DNA of 64,000 nucleotides. Source: Geobacter sp. Lineage in GTDB: Bacteria; Desulfobacterota; Desulfuromonadia; Geobacterales; Geobacteraceae. Under the pieces are notes generated by a model that had not been told where the DNA came from, did not search any database, and saw nothing but the letters and a program-made list of their open reading frames with translations. Below are positions 25,034 through 32,819 of this stretch, piece after piece. The position numbers and the translations under genes were made by a program. Every line of letters starts with the position of its first letter. The stretch's first letter is position 1. The DNA lies in contig DNJC01000006.1 of assembly GCA_003490025.1 (NCBI GenBank), positions 130,658 to 194,657 of the forward strand, given 5' to 3'.

Positions 25034-27391
25034 ATGATGAAGATAAACAAGGTGGCAGTGCTTGGGGCAGGGGTGATGGGAGCCGCCATAGCCGCGCATC
25101 TGGCCAACGCGGGGGTGGAGGTACTCCTTTTGGACATGGCGTCGGGCGAACCGTCGGCCGCCCCCCCTCTCCGCAGCAGGATAGCCGCCCAGGCGGTCGA
25201 GGGGCTGGCGAAGATGAAGCCGGCGCCCCTCTACGCCGCTTCCTTTGCCGAGTCCATCGAGACCGGCAACTTCGACGACGACAGCGTGAGGCTGAAAGAG
25301 TGCGACTGGGTGATAGAGGTTGTTCTGGAGGACCTGGAGATAAAGAAGCGGCTCTTCGCGGAGAAGGTAGTCCCCAATCTCAAGGAGGGCGCGGTCCTCT
25401 CCACCAACACCAGCGGCCTCTCGGTGAACGAACTTGCCCAGGCGCTCCCCGAGGGGGTGAGGCGGCGCTTCCTGGTCACCCACTTTTTCAACCCGCCGCG
25501 CTACATGCGCCTGATGGAGATGGTCCGCTGCGCCGACACCGATCCGGACCTCTTTTCCGGGATGGCGAGCTACCTCTCCAGGCGCCTCGGCAAAGGTGTC
25601 GTCTACGCCAAGGACACCCCCAATTTCATAGCCAACCGCATCGGCACTTACGCCGGGGCCGCGACCTACAGGCGGATGGTGGAGATGGGGCTCACGGTGG
25701 AGGAGGTGGACGCCATCACCGGCCAGGCCATGGCGCGCCCCAAGACCGCCACCTTCACCCTTTGGGACCTGGTCGGGATCGACACGGTGGTGCGGGTCAT
25801 GGACAACAGCTACCGCCTGCTCCCGAGCGACGAGGAGCGCGAACTCTTCAAGGTCCCCGAAACGGTCCGGGCCATGGTGTCGCAGGGTCTGACCGGCAAG
25901 AAGGGTGGGGGAGGGTTCTACCGCAGGGAGACGGTGCAGGGCGAGAGCGTGAAGCGGTTCTACGACCTCGAAAGCGGCAGCTACCGTCCCACCGTGCGCC
26001 CGAGGTTCGCTTCCGTCGACGCCGCCAGGCAAGTGGACGACCCGGCGCTGCGGCTGAAGACGCTCCTCGCGGGGACGGACCGTGCGGCGGAGTTCGCCTG
26101 GAAGAGCCTCAGGGACACCCTCCTCTACACGGCGAAGAGCATCCCGGAGATCGCCGACGACGTAGTCAACATCGACAACGCCATGAAGTGGGGCTACAAC
26201 TGGGAGCTTGGCCCGTTCGAGATCCTCGACGCCCTCGGGGTCGCCGACTTCGTCAGGCGCGCCGAACAAGACGGCATGGCGCCCCCTCCCTGGCTGAAGG
26301 AGGTCGAGCGATTCTACAAGGTGGAGAGGGGAAAGAGGTATTTCTACAGCGTGGCGGAGCGCGACTTCAGGGAGGTCCAGGTCCCGGCCGGGAGCTTGTC
26401 GCTTGCGCTCATCAAAAGCGCCGGCGGCGTCGCCGAGAAGAACAGCGCGGCCTCGCTCGTCGACATCGGGGACGGCGTCTTCTGCCTCGAGTTCCACTCG
26501 AAGATGAACACCATCGGTCCCGAAACGCTCTCCATGATCCAGAAGGGGATACGCCGCAGCGAGGCGGGCGGCGTGGGACTCGTGATAGCGAACGAGGGGG
26601 GGATGTTCTCGGCGGGAGCCAACCTGATGCTCGTCGCCATGGCCATAGCCGAGGGGGCATGGGACGAGATCGCTTTGACCGTCAAGGAATTCCAGAAGGC
26701 GATGATGGCCATCAAGTACTCCAAGATCCCGGTGGTCGCAGCACCGCACCACCTGGTCATGGGCGGCGGATGCGAGACCTGTCTCCACGCCGACGCCGTC
26801 AACGCCCACGCCGAAACCTACATGGGGCTGGTGGAGATCGGGGTGGGGCTCCTGCCCGCAGGGGGCGGCACCAAGGAGATGGCGCTGCGCGCAGTCAGGC
26901 TGGCGGAGGAGAACGGCGCCGAGGTGACCCCGTTCATCTTCAAGAACTACCAGAACATCGCCATGGGGAAGGTGAGCAGTTCGGCGCACGACCTCTTCGC
27001 CATGGGGCTCATGCGGCACGGCGACGGCGTCACGCTCGATCCCGACAGGCGGATACAGGATGCGAAGCTGAAAGTCATCTCCCTGGCGTCGAATTACCGC
27101 CCCGGCCGTCCGGCTACCGGAATCAAGGCGCCGGGTCGCAGCATCGCCGCGAGCATCAAGAGCCAGCTCTGGAACCTTGAGCGGGGTGGCTTCATATCGA
27201 GCTACGACCGCCACCTTGCGGCAGGCATAGCCGACGTCATCACCGGGGGGGACGTTCCGGGCGGCACGTTGATCACGGAGCAGTACCTGCTCGACCTGGA
27301 GCGGGAGATGTTCCTCAAGTTCTGCGGACAGAAGAAGACGGCCGAAAGGATTCAGCACATGCTCAAAAAGGGGAAACCGCTGCGCAACTGA
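25034..27391 (+). CDS. fadN: 3-hydroxyacyl-CoA dehydrogenase/enoyl-CoA hydratase, FadN type
   Basis: A 785-residue bifunctional beta-oxidation enzyme with the dehydrogenase first and the hydratase last, as in Bacillus FadN and opposite to E. coli FadB. NAD-binding GAGVMGAAIA is at the N-terminus; the catalytic His is in THFFNPP; a second dehydrogenase C-terminal domain follows (about 310-420). The hydratase part has the oxyanion-hole GGGCET segment and VEIGVGLLPAGGG with the catalytic Glu. The start (ATG at 25034, with another ATG next to it) is preceded by GGGAGG. It is 25 bp downstream of fadD. Confidence 0.92.
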   Translation: MMKINKVAVLGAGVMGAAIAAHLANAGVEVLLLDMASGEPSAAPPLRSRIAAQAVEGLAKMKPAPLYAASFAESIETGNFDDDSVRLKECDWVIEVVLEDLEIKKRLFAEKVVPNLKEGAVLSTNTSGLSVNELAQALPEGVRRRFLVTHFFNPPRYMRLMEMVRCADTDPDLFSGMASYLSRRLGKGVVYAKDTPNFIANRIGTYAGAATYRRMVEMGLTVEEVDAITGQAMARPKTATFTLWDLVGIDTVVRVMDNSYRLLPSDEERELFKVPETVRAMVSQGLTGKKGGGGFYRRETVQGESVKRFYDLESGSYRPTVRPRFASVDAARQVDDPALRLKTLLAGTDRAAEFAWKSLRDTLLYTAKSIPEIADDVVNIDNAMKWGYNWELGPFEILDALGVADFVRRAEQDGMAPPPWLKEVERFYKVERGKRYFYSVAERDFREVQVPAGSLSLALIKSAGGVAEKNSAASLVDIGDGVFCLEFHSKMNTIGPETLSMIQKGIRRSEAGGVGLVIANEGGMFSAGANLMLVAMAIAEGAWDEIALTVKEFQKAMMAIKYSKIPVVAAPHHLVMGGGCETCLHADAVNAHAETYMGLVEIGVGLLPAGGGTKEMALRAVRLAEENGAEVTPFIFKNYQNIAMGKVSSSAHDLFAMGLMRHGDGVTLDPDRRIQDAKLKVISLASNYRPGRPATGIKAPGRSIAASIKSQLWNLERGGFISSYDRHLAAGIADVITGGDVPGGTLITEQYLLDLEREMFLKFCGQKKTAERIQHMLKKGKPLRN

Positions 27392-27399
27392 AGACTTCC

Positions 27400-27445
27400 T
27401 CCCCTCTCCGGCCGGGAGAGGGTGCCCGGAGGGCGGGTGAGGGCG
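27400..27445. repeat. Family-3 palindromic repeat between fadN and fadA
   Basis: CCCCTCTCCGGCCGGGAGAGGG is the palindromic core (written here in two halves: CCCCTCTCCGG and CCGGGAGAGGG), followed by GGCGGGTGAGGG. Variants occur at 38101-38137, 47981-48025, 59422-59458 and 59501-59542. It lies within the operon and could act as an mRNA stem. Confidence 0.7.
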
Positions 27446-27516
27446 ATGGCAGAGGCGAGAACACGCAAAGCGGCATTCCCGCCGCGCTGCAAGCGGCAGA
27501 CAAGAAGGAGAAGGTA

Positions 27517-28689
27517 ATGGCACAGGCATACATCGTCGCAGCCTATCGCACGCCGGCGACCAAGGCATACAAGGGAAAACTGAGGGACGTGCGACCGGAC
27601 GACCTCGCCGCGGCAGCCATCAGGGGAGTCGTGGAAAGGACCGGTCTCGACCCGCTCATGCTCGACGACGTCATCATCGGCTGCGCCTTTCCCGAAGCGG
27701 AGCAGGGGATGAACGTGGCGCGCATCGCGGCCTTAAAGGCGGGGATCCCGTACCAGGTCCCTGGCCAGACGGTGAACCGCTTCTGCTCCTCCGGGCTGCA
27801 GACCATCGCCGCGGCGGCGGAGAGGATCATGGCGGGGTTTGCCGACTGCATCATCGCCGGCGGCACCGAGAGCATGTCGATGATCCCGATGGGGGGAAAC
27901 AAGTACAGCGCGAACCCCTCTCTCGTCGCCTCCTGGCCCGAATGCTACGCCTCGATGGGGATCACGGCAGAACTCATGGTGGAGAAGTACGGCATATCCC
28001 GCGAGGAGCAGGACGCCTTCGCGCTTGACAGCCACCGGAGAGCCGCGGCGGCGATCGGGGAGGGGAGGTTCGCCGACGAGATAGTCCCGGTGGAGGCCAA
28101 GTACTGTGCTCTGGAGAAAGGGAAGATGCACTGCCACACCGAGCTGATATCCGCCGACGACGGGGTGCGCGGCGACAGCACCCTGGCGGCGCTAGGCAAA
28201 CTGAAGCCCGCCTTCAAGTTGAACGGCACCGTCACCGCCGGCAACTCCTCCCAGATGACCGACGGAGCCGCGGCGGTGCTGGTGGTCTCCGAGGCCTTCC
28301 TTGAGAAGACGGGGATGAAGCCCCTGGCCCGTTTCATCTGCTTCTCGGTGAAGGGGGTCCCCCCCGAGATAATGGGGACCGGCCCGGTCGAGGCGATACC
28401 CGCCGCGCTGAAGATGGCCGGTCTCACCATGGACCAGATCGCCCTCTTCGAGCTGAACGAGGCGTTCGCGGTGCAGGCAATCGCCTGCATCAGGGAACTG
28501 GGCCTCGACCCGGCCCGGGTCAACGTGAACGGCGGCGCCATCGCGCTGGGACACCCGCTCGGCTGCACCGGGTCGAAACTCACCGCGACCCTTCTGCACG
28601 AGTTGAAGCGCCGCGGTCAGCGCTACGGCTGCGTATCCATGTGCATCGGCGGGGGAATGGGGGCGGCCGGGATTTTCGAAATGCTGTAA
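27517..28689 (+). CDS. fadA: Acetyl-CoA C-acyltransferase (3-ketoacyl-CoA thiolase)
   Basis: A 390-residue thiolase that cleaves 3-ketoacyl-CoA in the last step of beta-oxidation. The nucleophilic Cys is in VNRFCSSGLQ (about residue 90), the His in NGGAIALGHPLGCTG and the second Cys in CVSMCIGGGMG. Length matches the family and the Bacillus fadNAE order (fadN, fadA, fadE). The ATG has AAGGAG 7 nt upstream. A 125-bp spacer with a palindromic repeat separates it from fadN; it is 13 bp from fadE. Confidence 0.95.
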   Translation: MAQAYIVAAYRTPATKAYKGKLRDVRPDDLAAAAIRGVVERTGLDPLMLDDVIIGCAFPEAEQGMNVARIAALKAGIPYQVPGQTVNRFCSSGLQTIAAAAERIMAGFADCIIAGGTESMSMIPMGGNKYSANPSLVASWPECYASMGITAELMVEKYGISREEQDAFALDSHRRAAAAIGEGRFADEIVPVEAKYCALEKGKMHCHTELISADDGVRGDSTLAALGKLKPAFKLNGTVTAGNSSQMTDGAAAVLVVSEAFLEKTGMKPLARFICFSVKGVPPEIMGTGPVEAIPAALKMAGLTMDQIALFELNEAFAVQAIACIRELGLDPARVNVNGGAIALGHPLGCTGSKLTATLLHELKRRGQRYGCVSMCIGGGMGAAGIFEML

Positions 28690-28702
28690 AAGGAGGCGCG
28701 TT

Positions 28703-30481
28703 ATGTCGGCAAGGATTTTCAAGGGGGCCGAGTTTCTGGTGGTCGAGACCGGCAGGGACGAGGTCTTCACTCCGGAGGATTTCAGCGACGAGCAGAGGCA
28801 GATAGGGGAGACCACCGAGCAGTTCGTGATCAACGAGGTGCTGCCGCTGCGCGACGAGATAGAGCACCAGCATTTCGAGCACGTGGTGCACCTGATGAAG
28901 CGCTGCGGCGAACTCGGGCTGTTGATGATAGACGTCCCGGAGGAATACGGCGGTCTCGAACTCGACAAGGCGACCAGCATGCTGGCTGCGGAGAAGATCT
29001 CCGGATCGGGTTCCTTCTCGGTCGTCTATTCGGCACACACCGGCATCGGGACGCTGCCGCTGGTCTACTACGGCACGAAGGAGCAGAAGCAGAGGTACCT
29101 CGGGAAGCTGGTGACCGGCGAGTGGATCGCCGCCTACTGCCTGACCGAGCCCGACTCGGGGAGCGACGCCCTCGGGGCCAAGGCGTCTGCGATCCTCTCC
29201 CCCGACGGCAGGCACTACCTCCTGAACGGCACCAAGCAGTTCACAACCAACGGCGCCATAGCCGATCTGTACACCGTCTTCGCCAAGATCGACAGGGAGC
29301 ACTTCACCGCGTTCCTGGTGGAACGGAAAACGGAGGGGCTGACCGTCGGCCCGGAGGAGAAGAAGCTCGGCATCAAGGGGTCCTCGACCACCCAGGTGAT
29401 CCTGGACAACGCCAAGGTCCCGGTCGAGAACGTCCTCGGCGAGATAGGGAAGGGGCACAAGATCGCCTTCAACGTCCTGAACGTCGGTCGCTTCAAGCTG
29501 GGCGCCGCAGTGGTGGGAGCGGCCAAGGGGGCGCTCGCCGAGGGGATCAGGTACGCCAACATGCGCAAGCAGTTCGGCCGTCCCATCGCCTCCTTCGGCG
29601 CCATCAAGGAGAAGATCGCCGACATGAGCGCCGGGATATTCGCCGCGGAATCACTCATCTACCGCCTGGCCGGGCTCATCGACGACCGCCTCGCCACCAT
29701 ACCCAGGGAGACCTCCAACTACTACGAGGCCTACCAGCGCGGCATAGAGGAGTACGCCATGGAGTGCGCCGTCGCCAAGGTCTTCTGCAGCGAGGTGCTG
29801 GCGGACGTGGTGGACGAGGTGGTGCAGATCCACGGAGGCTACGGCTTCGTGCAGGAGTACCCTGCCGAGCGCTACTACCGGGACGAGAGGATCAACCGGA
29901 TCTTCGAAGGAACCAACGAGATAAACCGGTTGCTGATCCCGGGGATCCTGCTCACGCGCGCCATGAAGGGGGAGATACCGCTGCAGCGTGAGGCGATGAA
30001 GGCGTTCGAGTCGCTCATGACCCCGTCGCTGGAGGAACTGGACGACAGCGTCCCGTTCGCCGCCGAGAAAGCGCTCGTCGCCGGCCTGAAGCAGGCTTTC
30101 CTGGTGGTCGCGGGGAGCGCCGCGCAGAAGTTCCAGGCGAAAATAAAGGAGGAGCAGGAGATCCTCATGGCGGTCGCCGACGTGGCGATCAACATCTTCG
30201 CCATGGAGAGCGCGGTGCTGCGCGCCGACAAGATGCTGCCGGGGTTGAGCCCGGCGCGGCAAGCCGCCGTCGTCGCAGCGGTAAAGACCTTCGCCTTCGC
30301 GGCGGCGGAGAAAAGCGCCGGCGCCGCCCGAAAAGCCGCGTTCTACAGCGAGGAAGGAGACACCCTCGCCATGATGCTGGCAGGTATCAGGCGTTTCACC
30401 AAGTACGATGCCACCGGTCTCCTCGGCGCCAAGAGGACCCTGGCCGACGCGGCGATAGAGGCGGAGAGATACCTTTTCTGA
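28703..30481 (+). CDS. fadE: Acyl-CoA dehydrogenase
   Basis: A 592-residue acyl-CoA dehydrogenase of the longer (FadE-like, about 590 aa) class, catalysing the first FAD-dependent step of beta-oxidation. Visible features are CLTEPDSGSDA (flavin/substrate loop), the FTTNGAIADLYTVF segment, RKQFGRPIASFGAIKEKIADM, and the catalytic Glu in RIFEGTNEINR, followed by an extra helical C-terminal domain of about 150 residues. AAGGAGG lies 7 nt before the ATG. It is the last gene of the fad operon; a strong terminator follows. Electron-transfer flavoprotein genes are not in the window. Confidence 0.95.
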   Translation: MSARIFKGAEFLVVETGRDEVFTPEDFSDEQRQIGETTEQFVINEVLPLRDEIEHQHFEHVVHLMKRCGELGLLMIDVPEEYGGLELDKATSMLAAEKISGSGSFSVVYSAHTGIGTLPLVYYGTKEQKQRYLGKLVTGEWIAAYCLTEPDSGSDALGAKASAILSPDGRHYLLNGTKQFTTNGAIADLYTVFAKIDREHFTAFLVERKTEGLTVGPEEKKLGIKGSSTTQVILDNAKVPVENVLGEIGKGHKIAFNVLNVGRFKLGAAVVGAAKGALAEGIRYANMRKQFGRPIASFGAIKEKIADMSAGIFAAESLIYRLAGLIDDRLATIPRETSNYYEAYQRGIEEYAMECAVAKVFCSEVLADVVDEVVQIHGGYGFVQEYPAERYYRDERINRIFEGTNEINRLLIPGILLTRAMKGEIPLQREAMKAFESLMTPSLEELDDSVPFAAEKALVAGLKQAFLVVAGSAAQKFQAKIKEEQEILMAVADVAINIFAMESAVLRADKMLPGLSPARQAAVVAAVKTFAFAAAEKSAGAARKAAFYSEEGDTLAMMLAGIRRFTKYDATGLLGAKRTLADAAIEAERYLF

Positions 30482-30505
30482 CCGGCATCCTTCCCCCGTC
30501 GGCAC

Positions 30506-30537
30506 GGCCTCCTCAGTCACTGAGGAGGCCTTTTTTT
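30506..30537 (+). terminator. Strong rho-independent terminator of the fad operon
   Basis: Perfect 11-bp arms GGCCTCCTCAG and CTGAGGAGGCC around TCA (30506-30530), followed immediately by seven T (30531-30537). Confidence 0.95.
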
Positions 30538-30710
30538 GTTCCAGCGGTCCAGCAGTAGGAGTTTGCGCAGAGACTTCTTCGTCATGTACTGTCATATCCG
30601 AGAGCAAATTACCGAATTGTAACTGGTGTAAACGAAACTTTTATGGCACAATGCCGTTCATAAGAGAGTTCTAAGGGGCTACTGTGCCAGTCGGACTTGG
30701 AGGACGGTTG

Positions 30711-31682
30711 ATGGGAGTGCATCCGGACATGAAACAGACGCAGAAACCATGCGACACAAAGACAACTTCCGAGGTTTCCTCCCCTTCGAAATCCGTCGAG
30801 CCCGAGAGCTATGAGCGAGAGCGAGTGCAGGAGGAGTTGTACTGGCTGGTCGACAAGCTGGAGTTGCGCCTGACGGAAACGGAGGCTCGCCTGGCCGAGA
30901 CAAAGACCAGACTCAAAAAGGAAGAAGCCAGGCGCAAGAAGGCGCAAAGGGAGGCAAATCTTCTCAAGGATGAACTGGCGCGGCAAACGGAGAGTGTCGC
31001 GATGGTCAACGGCGAACTGGAGTCCTTCAGCTACTCCATCTCGCACGACCTGCGCGCACCGCTCAGGCATGTGGTCGGTTTCAGCACCGCCTTGCTGGAA
31101 GACTACAACGAAACCCTCGACCCTGCCGCTCAGAACTACCTGGACTGCGTCATGAGGGCGGGGCGTAAGCTGGAGATGCTGATCGAGGCGCTTTTGACCC
31201 TTTCCAGGGTGACCAGGCAGGAGGTCACGCCGGCAAACGTGGACCTGAGCCAGCTGGCGCGGCAATGCGCGGCATCACTGCAGGAGGCGGAACCGGAGCG
31301 CCAGGTCGCCTTCAAGATCGCCGACAAACTCTTCGCTAACGCCGATCCCCAGCTCATGAGGTCTGCCCTGGAAAATCTCCTGGGTAACGCCTGGAAGTTC
31401 ACGAGCCAAAAGGGGTCCGCAACCATCGAATTCGGCTGCAAGAAGGAAGGGAACACCACCGTCTATTTCGTGCGCGACGACGGCGCCGGGTTCGACCTGC
31501 GCTTTGCGGACCGGCTCTTCGGCCCGTTTCAGCGGATGCACAGGGAAGGGGAGTTCGAGGGGATCGGGACGGGGCTCGCCGCCGTGCAGCGGATCATCCA
31601 CAAGCATGGCGGGCGGATCTGGGCCGAAGCGGAAGTGGATCGCGGCGCGACGTTTTTCTTCACGCTAGGCGCAAAGCACTGA
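30711..31682 (+). CDS. Soluble histidine kinase without a PAS sensor
   Basis: A 323-residue kinase. Residues about 30-100 are a charged coiled coil with heptad-like Glu/Arg/Lys repeats; no sensory domain is seen. HisKA contains SISHDLRAPLRHV and the HATPase has N-box NLLGNAWKF and DDGAGF; the G2 box reads GIGTGLAAV rather than the usual GTGIGLA, still GxGxG. Start: ATG at 30711 with GGAGG 7 nt upstream (a GTG at 30684 is less likely). It lies between the fad terminator and a convergent FadR-like gene. No partner receiver is adjacent, so it is an orphan kinase. Confidence 0.88.
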   Translation: MGVHPDMKQTQKPCDTKTTSEVSSPSKSVEPESYERERVQEELYWLVDKLELRLTETEARLAETKTRLKKEEARRKKAQREANLLKDELARQTESVAMVNGELESFSYSISHDLRAPLRHVVGFSTALLEDYNETLDPAAQNYLDCVMRAGRKLEMLIEALLTLSRVTRQEVTPANVDLSQLARQCAASLQEAEPERQVAFKIADKLFANADPQLMRSALENLLGNAWKFTSQKGSATIEFGCKKEGNTTVYFVRDDGAGFDLRFADRLFGPFQRMHREGEFEGIGTGLAAVQRIIHKHGGRIWAEAEVDRGATFFFTLGAKH

Positions 31683-31727
31683 GGAAACTCGACGGTCTCT
31701 CCCGGAGGACCTCCGGGGTTAATGGTT

Positions 31728-32468
31728 TCAAGCCGACTCCGCGTGCTGGAAGAAGGCGGCTGCCACCGATTGTTGCTGTTTCTCCAAAGGCGCTGCACCT
31801 GTTTGATGCCTGAAGTTTTCCAGCCTCTGCTTCATGGCGAAACGGGTGATCTCCTCCGCATGAGAAGCGTTCCCGTCCAGTGCTACTTTCAACATCTCCT
31901 TGTAGTAGTTCCTCGTCTGCAACCGGTGTTCTTCCTTTGCGAACAATATCACCCTAAGCTTGAAAAAGACGTTGGCGAAGCTGTTCATGATCAGGGGATA
32001 GATCTTGTTTCCCGACATGACCGCCATCGCCATGTGCAGTTCCCAGTCGTACTTCACCAACGCGCCCGAGCTGTTGCGGAGTTTCTCGGCGCGACCGAGC
32101 ATTTCGACGAGCTTTTGAGCTTCGTTCTCGACGGCCCGCCTTGCGTAGTCGGGTGCGAACTGGACCCTCAGTTCCAAAAGGTGGGAGGCAAGATCGGGCG
32201 GAAACGGTTCACTGTTCCTCGTGATGGAGGAGAGCAACTCCAGGTCCCCCTGCGACCAGAAGTCGTTCACCACCGTCGCGTGCCGCTGCTGGACCGAGAT
32301 CCAGCCCGAATCCTGCAACTTCAGCAGCGCCTCCCTCACCGTGGTGCGGCTGACGGAAAAGCGGGCCGCCAGGTCGCGCTCGCTCTCCAAATGGCAACCC
32401 GGTTTCGGGTCACCCTTGAGCAGTCCGTCAACCAGAGCCTTCTCTACCATCTGGTAGCTCTTCTTCAT
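31728..32468 (-). CDS. GntR-family regulator resembling E. coli FadR
   Basis: A 246-residue repressor/activator. An N-terminal winged helix (about 1-75; SERDLAARFSVSRTTVREAL is the recognition region) is followed by SGWISVQQRHATVVNDFW, closely parallel to the FadR hinge (DGWLTIQ...NNFW), and an all-helical ligand domain with DWELHMAMAVMSGNKIYPLI matching the FadR acyl-CoA domain. FadR binds long-chain acyl-CoA and controls fatty acid genes, which fits the fad operon 1.2-8.5 kb away on the opposite strand. Transcribed away from fadE's side, convergent with the kinase at 30711. Confidence 0.82.
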   Translation of the reverse strand: MKKSYQMVEKALVDGLLKGDPKPGCHLESERDLAARFSVSRTTVREALLKLQDSGWISVQQRHATVVNDFWSQGDLELLSSITRNSEPFPPDLASHLLELRVQFAPDYARRAVENEAQKLVEMLGRAEKLRNSSGALVKYDWELHMAMAVMSGNKIYPLIMNSFANVFFKLRVILFAKEEHRLQTRNYYKEMLKVALDGNASHAEEITRFAMKQRLENFRHQTGAAPLEKQQQSVAAAFFQHAESA

Positions 32469-32819
32469 AAGGTCCTCTCTCGATATCGCAAACGTACGTC
32501 GTTTCTTTCCATGGCAGCACGAGAAACCGCCCCCATTTTCACCGCAGTCGCTATTATAAAACAGAGTTTTGATGAATGGTATTACTTTTTACGTCAGGCG
32601 CAAAAAAAATTCCGCAGCTGAGGGAAGGTAAACATCGAACAGGTCCGCAAAAAAGGGGATTAAAGGAGAGTCGCTGCCGTTGTTTGCGAATGCCAGGGGG
32701 GTGAGGTGGTGCTTTGAAGGTTGAAAGAGGTGGGAAAATTTTAAACAGCTTTATATTTCCTGGGAGGGGTTTTGGGAATCATGGGGGGATTGCCGCGAGA
32801 ACTGGCAGAGGCGTACCTG
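32469..32819. other. Intergenic region upstream of the FadR-like gene
   Basis: 351 bp. It contains the FadR-like gene's promoter region, with an inverted repeat AAACG-TACGT-CGTTT at 32490-32504 just upstream of the start codon (possible autoregulatory operator) and an AT-rich stretch at 32550-32610. The remainder, up to the stop of the kinase gene, shows no gene or hairpin terminator. Confidence 0.45.

Noticed and set aside
30684..30710. GTG start for the kinase at 30711
   Set aside because: The ATG at 30711 has GGAGG at ideal spacing, and the extra residues fall before the coiled coil without any domain.
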